A DNA stretch of 64,000 bases, taken from Dyadobacter sp. CY312 (GTDB taxonomy: Bacteria; Bacteroidota; Bacteroidia; Cytophagales; Spirosomataceae). The stretch is from contig NZ_JAJUXG010000009.1 in NCBI RefSeq assembly GCF_021390535.1, positions 62,001 to 126,000 on the forward strand, in the 5' to 3' direction. Below the pieces are notes generated by a model. The model searched no databases. It was given only the letters and a program-made list of their open reading frames with translations, and was not told where the DNA came from. Made by a program: the position numbers and the translations under genes. Numbering within the stretch: the stretch's first letter is position 1; each line of letters opens with the position of its first letter. Of the stretch, positions 17,381 through 24,894 are shown in pieces.

Positions 17381-18406
17381 ATGAGCAGAAGGCATCTCCC
17401 AGGGTTGGTTTTAATCACAATATTGTGTTTGCTTTCCTGTAGAAAGAAGAAGTCACCGGAAATTGTTCCTCAGATTTCCGGGGTCTTTGTTGCAGGAAAC
17501 GACAGTGATCAGTATGGGAACCCGGTTGCAGCGTACTGGAAAGATGGTGTGCTCATGGTACTGAGCAGCAAATACTCACAGACCACGGGCATATTCATAT
17601 CTGGTAACAGCGTATATATTTCGGGACACCAGGCGGAAGGCAATGCACAGTATTGGAGGGATGATAAAGTTGTTCATCTCACCAAAGACGAGCAACCAGC
17701 GTATGCTGCGGCAATCTGCATATCGGGTAATGACGTCTACGTGGCCGGTTTGAAAAATTTTGATGGGGTTCTTGAATCGGCCATGTACTGGAAAAATGAT
17801 GTGCCTGTGCGCCTGACTGACGGAACTTCGAAGGTCACCATTTCAGGAATCGCTGTATCAGGCAATGACGTTTATGTTGTGGGATCTGAACATAGCCCTG
17901 GCAATTCAACAGTTAACGCCAAGTATTGGAAAAATGGAAAGGCCGTCAGCCTTGCGGCCAATACAAATAACTCCTACGCAAACGATATTACGGTCACAGG
18001 AAATGATGTATACATCGCCGGATGGGAATTAACCCCCGATAATCATTCTATTGCAAAATACTGGAAAAATGGTATTCCTGTAAATCTGTCAGCAGGTAAT
18101 ACCCACGAAAAAGCAACGGCAATTACCGCAATTGGAAACGACATTTATGTTAGCGGTGATCGGGCGACTTTATCGAATACCAGCATGGCGCAGTACTGGA
18201 AAAATGGCGTTTCCGTAAGTCTAACAAGTGGGGATACACGTGCATACACTTCCGATATCGCTGTGTATGGTGGTGACGTATTTGTATCTGGCACGGAAGC
18301 TGCACCAAATGGCAAGTACGTAGCCAAGTACTGGAAAAACAGCACTGCAGTCAATCTTACAGATGGGACACGTGACGCCTATGCCGGTTCTATTGCTGTA
18401 AAATGA
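17381..18406 (+). CDS. lipoprotein with seven YWKNG repeats, probable beta-propeller
   Basis: The 341-residue protein starts at the ATG at 17381, which gives a lipoprotein signal peptide ending LLSC with the Cys as lipidation site; an earlier in-frame start would bury it. After that come seven repeats of about 45-50 residues, each with a core like A-K-Y-W-K-N-G-x-x-V-x-L and a preceding GNDVYVAG-type strand (YWKDG, YWRDD, YWKND, YWKNG three times, YWKNS). Seven repeats suggest a seven-bladed propeller anchored in the outer membrane. I know no function for it. It stands alone, divergent from the sigma operon. Confidence 0.8.
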   Translation: MSRRHLPGLVLITILCLLSCRKKKSPEIVPQISGVFVAGNDSDQYGNPVAAYWKDGVLMVLSSKYSQTTGIFISGNSVYISGHQAEGNAQYWRDDKVVHLTKDEQPAYAAAICISGNDVYVAGLKNFDGVLESAMYWKNDVPVRLTDGTSKVTISGIAVSGNDVYVVGSEHSPGNSTVNAKYWKNGKAVSLAANTNNSYANDITVTGNDVYIAGWELTPDNHSIAKYWKNGIPVNLSAGNTHEKATAITAIGNDIYVSGDRATLSNTSMAQYWKNGVSVSLTSGDTRAYTSDIAVYGGDVFVSGTEAAPNGKYVAKYWKNSTAVNLTDGTRDAYAGSIAVK

Positions 18407-18439
18407 GCGGCGCAGATATACCGGCATGGATGCTCCCGA

Positions 18440-19132
18440 CTACCTGATGATGTTTTCTTCTATCGAGCTAACTATCTTTTCATTGAGTATCGGGGAGTTG
18501 GTCCTCAAATCGGTTCGTGATCCATGGTAAATCGCCTTAATAATTCCTGATTGATCAACGATGATGTGGTAGGGATAACTATCTACCTCCAGTGCTGCAA
18601 ATATCTGGCTTGCGCCAGGTAGAATCAGGTAATTAAAAGGATGTTTTGCCAACCTGATTTTTATTTTTTCGCTCTGCTCGGGTGCAGGGGCAATGAATAC
18701 TACCGGTTTCCCGTAGTATCGCCCCACCAGTTCATTCAGTCTTGGCATCTCCTCAATGCATGGGGCACATGTGGTAGACCAAAGATTTATCACCACCAGT
18801 TTTCCCGAAAATGAAGAATTATCATGCAGCTTACCACTTAGATCTTTCAAATTAAAAGCAGGAAACGATTTGCCAATCCATTTTGACGCAAATTCTTCAA
18901 ATGGATCGATAGTTAAAACTTCAAAAGTAAATTGTACTTCCGAATCTTTTTCCATCTTATCGATAATTGCAATCGGTTTACCACGGTTGGCAACACTGAT
19001 GCTATCAAACTGTGATTTGGTGTACCTGTGACCGCCAGGATCTATGTATACTTTTGGCTTTTCCGGCTGGGCCGAAACGCTTACATTTATAATAACCACT
19101 AGCAATACAGATATCAAAACGTCAAGGTGCAT
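18440..19132 (-). CDS. TlpA/ResA-like thioredoxin-fold protein
   Basis: The 230-residue secreted protein has a signal peptide (about 1-21), a linker of about 65 residues and a thioredoxin fold (about 88-225) with the active-site sequence STTCAPCIEEMP. The cis-Pro region is SYPYHIIVD. Such proteins reduce or exchange disulfides in the periplasm, often for cytochrome c maturation, or sense redox state. It converges with the lipoprotein gene, only 33 bases separating their stops. The target protein is not evident. Confidence 0.87.
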   Translation of the reverse strand: MHLDVLISVLLVVIINVSVSAQPEKPKVYIDPGGHRYTKSQFDSISVANRGKPIAIIDKMEKDSEVQFTFEVLTIDPFEEFASKWIGKSFPAFNLKDLSGKLHDNSSFSGKLVVINLWSTTCAPCIEEMPRLNELVGRYYGKPVVFIAPAPEQSEKIKIRLAKHPFNYLILPGASQIFAALEVDSYPYHIIVDQSGIIKAIYHGSRTDLRTNSPILNEKIVSSIEENIIR

Positions 19133-19375
19133 GGTGATTCAGATCAAGATTACTTAGAACACCATAAATGTACAATCCAATAGAGGTATATTTACAATAA
19201 GTGGCAGATTTTAATATACATGCTACAATAGAGGCGCATATCTTGTCTCTAATCACATGAATCCAAACCGCTCACTCAGGAACACAGATACGACCACAGA
19301 TCAAAACTTGCCTGCTAAAAAATGAGATACCTTGTCTAAAATATTAAAGACGGCAACATTTCCCTCTTTCACAAA

Positions 19376-19726
19376 CTACCTTCGGCGGCGCATTTTTGCA
19401 GATTTGAGGTACCTTTCAGCCTCCTGGTGTAGTTCCTCTGCCGTTTTTCTTCTGCCATTTTTGATCCACTCGTAAAGTTCGCTCCTCTCAAAGTACAGCC
19501 GTTTGCCCTGCTTGTGTACAGGTATTTCCATTTTGCAAACCTTACTGTAAATGGTAGACGTTGACAGACTTAAAAACAGGGCAGCCTCCGATATGGTCAT
19601 CAGATGCTTACTGGAAGGATCAGAATTTCTCAGATTCTCCAGGTGTTCTTCAATTCGCAGCAGCCTTTCTCTTATTTCACCTACTACTGTCGGTAAATGC
19701 TCAAAAGTAATCTGATCCATAGTCAC
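19376..19726 (-). CDS. excisionase-like helix-turn-helix protein
   Basis: The 116-residue protein has a short helical N-terminus (about 1-35) and a MerR/excisionase HTH (about 40-92) with LMTISEAALFLSLSTSTIYSKV and KQGKRLYFERSELYEWI, ending in a basic tail. This is the form of Bacteroidota mobile-element DNA-binding proteins. It is divergent from the orphan protein at 19972 with 245 bases between, and may control it or belong to the same integrated element as the recombinase at 22935-24062. Confidence 0.85.
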   Translation of the reverse strand: MTMDQITFEHLPTVVGEIRERLLRIEEHLENLRNSDPSSKHLMTISEAALFLSLSTSTIYSKVCKMEIPVHKQGKRLYFERSELYEWIKNGRRKTAEELHQEAERYLKSAKMRRRR

Positions 19727-19971
19727 AAAGTTTTAAGTTTATATAACCCCCAAATCACAACCAACCTCACTGGATTTTTACACTCTGCACCAGCAACTAT
19801 TTCCGGTCAACACTGTATTTTGCTCAGACATGCAATTTTGATACTGAACAGCCAATACGTCAAGTTAAGAGACCGTACTTTAAAGATAAATATAATTATG
19901 ACAAATAAAATATTTTAACATAATTATATTTTAATCAAATTCTTACCTTTACAACACAAAGACTCCGCAAA

Positions 19972-20679
19972 ATGAAAAAGCAGCCTAAGTTAAGTTTCAA
20001 GGTGTATTCCAATAACCGGTTGCAACCCGTGTCTTTTCATGGACAACCTACATCCCCGCTTTATATTCAGGTGATCTACAATAAAAAGCCCATATACTTC
20101 AAGAGTTCTTACTTCGATCAGCTTAGCCACCCAAAGTATGCAATTCAAAGCATTCTTGGACACCAGCCTCCCGTCAGTGACCAGATTGTCGCTTTGGAAG
20201 AACGACTTTTGGGGCATCTCACCAATAAATACAGTGACGACTTTCAGCTAGATACGTTTAAGCGTGAATATTATCTTCTAAGCTACGACTTGCTCTTTAC
20301 GCTGGAAGAGGGTTTCCAGCGATACCTAACCACATTTTTCCAGGATCAGGGCCTGCCTGTCCTGTCATTTCTTGTTGCAGCTGGTGGGACACGGAGTACG
20401 TCCGAGCACATTCTCAATGACTTGAAAATTTCTCTCGACAAGCAACTTTTTCGGAAATTAACGGAAGGTGCAGTTCACTACGCGCCGCCTTACATTCCTT
20501 TATGCGCATTTTTAAGATCCAGTAAAAGGCAGATTGTTCCGATCTTATCCGTTCAGGAATGGACATCCGTAAATTTCAAAAGTGATTTTAAAGCATTTCT
20601 ACATGCCAACTATCCCGGCTATGATTTTGATCAGATAGAGCAGTATACAATAAAATTGATGCAGGCTTATCAGAAATAA
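19972..20679 (+). CDS. orphan protein of an element-associated family
   Basis: I do not recognise a named family for this 235-residue protein. Its N-terminal part (about 28-60, SPLYIQVIYNKKPIYFKSSYFD) resembles the beta-hairpin arm found at the start of phage-type integrases, but no recombinase domain follows. The remainder is helical with an aromatic C-terminus. A truncated paralogue is at 265-566, so the gene exists in at least two copies, both beside mobile sequences. Upstream, two ATAATTAT palindromes (19892-19899 and 19920-19927) and a TACCTTTA -7-like element (19944-19951) mark a likely promoter. Function is open; a DNA-binding accessory factor is one guess. Confidence 0.7.
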   Translation: MKKQPKLSFKVYSNNRLQPVSFHGQPTSPLYIQVIYNKKPIYFKSSYFDQLSHPKYAIQSILGHQPPVSDQIVALEERLLGHLTNKYSDDFQLDTFKREYYLLSYDLLFTLEEGFQRYLTTFFQDQGLPVLSFLVAAGGTRSTSEHILNDLKISLDKQLFRKLTEGAVHYAPPYIPLCAFLRSSKRQIVPILSVQEWTSVNFKSDFKAFLHANYPGYDFDQIEQYTIKLMQAYQK

Positions 20680-20826
20680 CGACCTCTGGCAGTGAGGCTT
20701 GCATTGATTTTCCTAACTTATCGGCAAACTCCAAATTTCATGTATGTTCTTGAATATTGGAATGTTTGCGCACGCATATTTTTCGCTGGAATTAGCTGAT
20801 GCACCACAAATAGTGTCCGCTGATAA

Positions 20827-20862
20827 CCCAAACACTTATCTCCCTTAGCGATAATGTTTGGG
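20827..20862 (-). terminator. hairpin downstream of the Fic gene
   Basis: CCCAAACA-TTATC pairs with GATAA-TGTTTGGG, 13 bp with one bulged C, around a 9-nt loop, 19 bases beyond the Fic stop. No T-run follows on either strand. It lies between two convergent genes and may serve both. Confidence 0.55.
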
Positions 20863-20880
20863 CAAGTTAACAGATAATTT

Positions 20881-22371
20881 CTAGACAAAAATCTGCTGAT
20901 AAATCTGCTGAATCGCGGAAAACTCTTCTTCATAAAGCTTGGGAAAATCACTCTTTCTCCTGTTAGGAAAGACTCCTTTATTTTGATGTAAGAACATGAT
21001 GAGTTGATTCAAATCTTTATCTGGCATGTCTATTCGGTTCTGAATTGTTTTTTTTAGCTCATCATATCTCTCAAGAAACAGTAATTCATCTGACATGTCC
21101 AGCGAGACGGCTTCACTGATTATTTTCGACAAATAAATACATTGATAGGTCAGGTCGGGATAACGAAAATAACTTTCAACATCCGCCTGATTGGTTATTT
21201 TTATTTCTCCCTTCTCCAAGGTTTGATAACGTATACGCCTCATCAAAGGCTTTGAATACATTTCAAGCGCGGAATCATACTGTTGTATCTGATGCATCAT
21301 TCGGGCCGATACCGGTATAATCAGACCTTTCTCTACCACACCATCCCGGGCTAGTATGTCGTGGATCAGAAACCGGTGAAGTCTTCCATTACCGTCTTCA
21401 AAAGGATGAATAAACACAAAACCAAAGGCCACGATCGCTGCTCTGATGATAGCATTATTTCCAGCTGATTTTTTTTCTGTTATTCTCAAACCTGCCATCA
21501 AGAATTCAACCGCACTGGGTGGTGGACAGATATAATGGTATATCTCACCATATTGCAATGTTGCTTGTCCGATATAATTCTGAAAATCCCTGAACCTGTT
21601 GACCGAAAAGCGCTCATCAACTATTGCATTTTGTAAAAATGTCAGGTACTCTTCGGAAAGAACCTGATCAGCCGGAAGTGTGCCGGCCCTATTTAATAAA
21701 GAGATAAACCGGTCCATTCTGTCGGCAGATGGATTTTCCCGCTCTATTTCATAAGAAGATTTTGTTTCCTTTCTGTAAAGATACAGAATTGCACGGTTAA
21801 AAATTTGTGGTGAATGTTCCCGTTTAAGCTTCTCAATTTCGGCAGGCAGATCAAGCAGTAGTGCTTCCTGTAATCCTGCGGTTTTCCTAACGATCGGGCA
21901 AAAGTTTTGATTACCAAGCAGATTATCATTGATACGCCATTTGGCATTTTTAATAATATGTCCGGTTACGTATTTTTTATCATCCAACAGATCAATATAA
22001 TTTCCAGAAACTGCTGCCGGCAATTTTATCTCTCTTTTGGTAAGCCATTCGTATAGAAAACCAGTTTTTCTCTTGTACTTTCCTGACAAGCTCGAACATA
22101 CAAACTGACTTAGATGTTCAAAGTCAATTTTTTCAAATACAGCATGATAGAAATCCAGATTGAGATCATCATATTTAAGGGCAAATTCAAAATGTGCCTC
22201 CGGCGAATCTGTTTCGGGAGCATACCTCGGCCCAAAGACTTGAATTACATCTCCATTTGCCGCCAGCTCCTGATGCTCTCTGCTTCCTATGTAAGATTTA
22301 TGGGTTAACTGATAGTCCTTGAGATCAAAATAATTTTGAAGCCATAATGCTCCTGCCGGTGTGATTGCCAT
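20881..22371 (-). CDS. Fic domain protein (AMP- or NMP-transferase)
   Basis: This 496-residue protein carries the full Fic active-site motif HPFEDGNGRLHR at about residues 322-333, with the catalytic His, the metal-binding Asp/Glu position and the phosphate-binding Asn-Gly-Arg. A motif KSSYEIERE at about 204-212 resembles the N-terminal inhibitory helix of class II Fic proteins, S/T-x-x-x-E-G/N, with Arg after the Glu. It should therefore be self-inhibited. The long N-terminal 200 residues may recognise the target, and a winged-helix-like C-terminus is possible. No antitoxin gene is adjacent. Six CTGTAAAAT-like repeats directly upstream suggest tight, perhaps autogenous, control. Confidence 0.9.
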   Translation of the reverse strand: MAITPAGALWLQNYFDLKDYQLTHKSYIGSREHQELAANGDVIQVFGPRYAPETDSPEAHFEFALKYDDLNLDFYHAVFEKIDFEHLSQFVCSSLSGKYKRKTGFLYEWLTKREIKLPAAVSGNYIDLLDDKKYVTGHIIKNAKWRINDNLLGNQNFCPIVRKTAGLQEALLLDLPAEIEKLKREHSPQIFNRAILYLYRKETKSSYEIERENPSADRMDRFISLLNRAGTLPADQVLSEEYLTFLQNAIVDERFSVNRFRDFQNYIGQATLQYGEIYHYICPPPSAVEFLMAGLRITEKKSAGNNAIIRAAIVAFGFVFIHPFEDGNGRLHRFLIHDILARDGVVEKGLIIPVSARMMHQIQQYDSALEMYSKPLMRRIRYQTLEKGEIKITNQADVESYFRYPDLTYQCIYLSKIISEAVSLDMSDELLFLERYDELKKTIQNRIDMPDKDLNQLIMFLHQNKGVFPNRRKSDFPKLYEEEFSAIQQIYQQIFV

Positions 22372-22380
22372 ATGCTATTG

Positions 22381-22527
22381 CTGTAAAATAGTTATTCTAT
22401 ACTGTAAATTTAGTAAATCTCAAATAACCTGCTGTAAAACTTACAAATCGGGTATTTTTATATAGTGCTGTAAAATAATTATAGTTGCAGTAAAATCTCT
22501 AAAATGTTAAAAATACACTGTAAAATA
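22381..22527 (-). repeat. array of six CTGTAAAAT-like repeats upstream of the Fic gene
   Basis: Copies start at 22381 (CTGTAAAATA), 22402 (CTGTAAATT), 22432 (CTGTAAAAC), 22468 (CTGTAAAATA), 22488 (CAGTAAAAT) and 22518 (CTGTAAAATA), all in the same direction. Start-to-start spacings are 21, 30, 36, 20 and 30 bases, mostly near whole turns of the helix. The third copy also forms a dyad, TGTAA-AAC-TTACA. The array begins 10 bases before the Fic start codon and so covers its leader and promoter. It looks like a cooperative operator. Confidence 0.75.
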
Positions 22528-22934
22528 ACCAACCGTATAATTCTATAATCACCTAATACCACCAAACCCTTTTCTATTACCATTGTATCAACTATGATGT
22601 TTGTTCATTTTCAAACGACCCGTGCTAAGTATTAGCGTTAATGATTTGCTGATGCCAATAACCCCTACTGATGAATGAGGTTGGAGCCAAAAACAAACGA
22701 ATCCGCTGCTTTTCGTTCTCGCATGAGCATCTATGAATTTCCAAAAAATGATTTTACGGCCTTTATGTGAGCCAACACTAATGGCTATGGTTATGATTAG
22801 CTAGACCACTATTAAGAAAGATTGATGGAAGCTTAAAAAAATAATCCCCACGTAAAGCCAAGGTTATCCCCATACGACATCAACAAACTCCTAAACCTAC
22901 CCAACAAGCAAGAAAACCATTACATGACCGTATA
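22528..22934. other. gene-less stretch between the Fic array and the recombinase
   Basis: About 400 bases without a gene that I can support. Both flanking genes point left, so the recombinase terminator and Fic upstream sequence must be here. TTATCCCC occurs once, resembling a DnaA box, but a single imperfect match is not evidence of an origin. Confidence 0.35.
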
Positions 22935-24062
22935 CTACCCCGGGATTAGCTCACCAAGGCCAAGCAATTTAATTCTATGTGAAGCATCGCGTTTGAGTTT
23001 GTCTACGATTTTCACATAAATCATCGTCGTTTTGATGTCTTTATGTCCCAGCAATTTTGATACAGTTACAATGTCGGTGCCCAGAAGTAACTGGAGTGTT
23101 GCAAAAGTATGCCTGAAACAATGAAAGGTCAGATGCTTTAAAATCCCTGCATCTTTGATCCATCCAGGTAAAATATAATCCACCTGACTGTATTTGAGAC
23201 CTACAAAAACCTTTCCTTTAGAGGGCTCACCCAGCAAATCATACGCCTGATCCGATATGGGTAAAAACTCGGCGCTGGAAGTTTTGTCTACTCTGAACTG
23301 GATAAAGTAATTACCACCTGAACCCTTCAGTTCCGACCAGTCAAGTGTGTTGATATCAGAAAATCTCAGACCTGTCAGGATCGAGAACAAAGCGGCCCTT
23401 TTGACTACATCAGATTTACACTTTGTGTTGACCAAAAGCTGTATCTCGTCCTGAAAAAGAAAATCACGATGGGTGTCTTTCGGAGATATGCTGTCGATAA
23501 TCTCACCAAGGTTGACAGTAAGAAAACCTTTCTTGAATGCTTGCTTTAAAGTTGCTTTGTATTTGGCAAAATAGCTGACTGCCGTGTTTCGCGAAATGGG
23601 TCTGCCGTACCTGCCAATGCCCGGTGCTGACAGAAGGTAATCAGCATATTCTTCACTGAATGTCTCATTCAGGTGTGGAAATAAGAGCTTCTCCCCTGCA
23701 AAACTTTTAAAATATTCCAGAGACATCCTCCAATTTTCGGAATTGATCCCTTTTCTCTTTTCTTTTTGCATCTGGAAAAACTCCACGAAATCGCCATTCA
23801 TCATCCGGCTGGATAAAAAGCCAAATCTCTGACTCTGAACCTCTAACTGCCGCCGGGAACGGATCGTCTCGGCAAGCTCTATGGTTTCCTTATTGTGAAG
23901 CTTTTCCAGATCATTTCTCGGTCTGTCGAAAACATAGATCTTCAAGTAATGTTTTCTGATCAGACATCCGCTATCCGGATTTTGAACCGGCGGATAAATG
24001 TCCAGGTAAAGGGCAATCCTGCCCTTTCCGATTTTTTTTCGTCTTAATGTAACCTTGCTCAC
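22935..24062 (-). CDS. tyrosine recombinase (phage-type integrase)
   Basis: This 375-residue integrase has an arm-type N-terminal beta domain (about 1-55), a SAM-like core-binding domain (about 105-200) and a catalytic domain (about 215-370). All catalytic residues are visible: Arg in LTGLRFSD, His and Arg in HCFRHTF, His in LLGHKD and Tyr in TTMIYVKI. It should therefore be active in site-specific integration and excision. Its start overlaps the end of the HTH gene upstream by 4 bases, so the two are translationally coupled. It lies next to the 3' end of mnmE, a known integration target for genomic islands. Confidence 0.93.
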   Translation of the reverse strand: MSKVTLRRKKIGKGRIALYLDIYPPVQNPDSGCLIRKHYLKIYVFDRPRNDLEKLHNKETIELAETIRSRRQLEVQSQRFGFLSSRMMNGDFVEFFQMQKEKRKGINSENWRMSLEYFKSFAGEKLLFPHLNETFSEEYADYLLSAPGIGRYGRPISRNTAVSYFAKYKATLKQAFKKGFLTVNLGEIIDSISPKDTHRDFLFQDEIQLLVNTKCKSDVVKRAALFSILTGLRFSDINTLDWSELKGSGGNYFIQFRVDKTSSAEFLPISDQAYDLLGEPSKGKVFVGLKYSQVDYILPGWIKDAGILKHLTFHCFRHTFATLQLLLGTDIVTVSKLLGHKDIKTTMIYVKIVDKLKRDASHRIKLLGLGELIPG

Positions 24063-24667
24063 TTTTCACCTCCTCTCATTAAACGATATGCCCGATCTAT
24101 ATGCTTTTTGGAAATATAAATTTCCTTGCCTTCCTGAAATTTAGGAATTTTCTTCCTGTTTACCATGCTATATACGGAGTCTCTGGTGACGCCAAGGGAC
24201 GAAGTAATATACTCAACGGTGTAGCAATTCTCTTTTGTCAAAGGCTCTTCTTCCAAAGTAATCTTCGGCACCGGTTTTATGGCAAGGGCTGGCAGCTCAA
24301 ACAGGCGCTGGATTTCTGATCGCAAAACCCTTGTTTTTCTGACACCCAAATTGATAGCCTTTAACCTGCCCGTAGCTATCATCAAATGAATAGCTTTGCT
24401 CGAGCAGCCTAAAACAAGAGCAGCATCATTGACGGTGAGAAACTCCTTGTCCCAGACCTGATTCTTAGGAATGTCTCTGACCGCCTGGGTCTGTTTGTTG
24501 CTTTCATCGATCTTACCTTGCATTTTTTGTTGCTTCGCATTCTTCCTTCGCAGCTTATAGTTACGCTTGGCGCATTCATCACCGCAGAACCTTGTAACCG
24601 TGGTTTTGGCGGTAAATTCTTTGCTGCAATGTTCGCAGATCCGTGTAATACTGATATTTGAGCTCAT
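24059..24667 (-). CDS. zinc-finger protein with two excisionase-type HTH domains
   Basis: The 202-residue protein begins with a C2-C2 finger (about 10-35: CEHC, then CGDEC) rich in basic residues, then carries two MerR/excisionase HTH units in tandem, at about 73-125 ([20 protein letters not shown]) and about 145-198 ([20 protein letters not shown]). I start it at the ATG at 24667; an upstream GTG at 24685 would add six residues lying inside the repeated leader. The overlap with the integrase gene suggests a recombination directionality factor or a regulator of integration. A tandem pair of such domains plus a finger is unusual and would suit binding to repeated sites such as those in its own leader. 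Confidence 0.85.
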   Translation of the reverse strand: MSSNISITRICEHCSKEFTAKTTVTRFCGDECAKRNYKLRRKNAKQQKMQGKIDESNKQTQAVRDIPKNQVWDKEFLTVNDAALVLGCSSKAIHLMIATGRLKAINLGVRKTRVLRSEIQRLFELPALAIKPVPKITLEEEPLTKENCYTVEYITSSLGVTRDSVYSMVNRKKIPKFQEGKEIYISKKHIDRAYRLMRGGEK

Positions 24668-24720
24668 AAGCTGATATAAGATCACATAAGGGTAAATAAG
24701 ATGATTTAAGGGTAAATAAG
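24667..24720 (-). repeat. CTTA-headed 10-bp phased repeat in the leader of the recombinase operon
   Basis: On the minus strand CTTA recurs exactly every 10 bases six times, ending at 24720, 24710, 24700, 24690, 24680 and 24670 (plus strand TAAG at 24667, 24677, 24687, 24697, 24707 and 24717). A stronger 20-bp periodicity is visible: TAAGGGTAAATAAG is repeated exactly at 24687-24700 and 24707-24720. The last unit overlaps the start codon of the HTH gene. Helical phasing suggests a row of binding sites on one face of the DNA. Confidence 0.8.
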
Positions 24721-24740
24721 GGAAGTAATTTCTCCCATTT

Positions 24741-24776
24741 TTTGTCCCTCAAAATTTACCAATCTTGAGGGACAAA
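24741..24776. promoter_or_regulatory. 12-bp perfect inverted repeat upstream of the recombinase operon
   Basis: TTTGTCCCTCAA at 24741-24752 and TTGAGGGACAAA at 24765-24776 are perfect inverted copies around 12 bases. GGGGACAAAAA follows at 24779. It could be an operator or part of the recombination site. Confidence 0.6.
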
Positions 24777-24819
24777 TAGGGGACAAAAATAGACTAAACT
24801 TAACAAAAAGTCCAAAAGA

Positions 24820-24863
24820 AAACGGTTATAAATTTCGACTAATAGTCTAATTTACAACCGTTT
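24820..24863. promoter_or_regulatory. 15-bp inverted repeat by the mnmE 3' end
   Basis: AAACGGTTATAAATT at 24820-24834 pairs with AATTTACAACCGTTT at 24849-24863 with one mismatch. The 14-base centre holds a further odd-centred palindrome, GACTA-A-TAGTC. It lies 32 bases from the mnmE stop and could be the mnmE terminator, an attachment-site core region, or both. Confidence 0.55.
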
Positions 24864-24894
24864 ATATGTATTTACTTACAGCTATTTTGTGCGC

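Noticed and set aside
22381..22527. CRISPR array
   Set aside because: The repeats are only about 9-10 bases with irregular 11-26 base gaps, and no cas genes are present.
22840..22880. DnaA-box-like TTATCCCC and a possible origin
   Set aside because: A single imperfect match, with no dnaA or dnaN nearby and no cluster of boxes.
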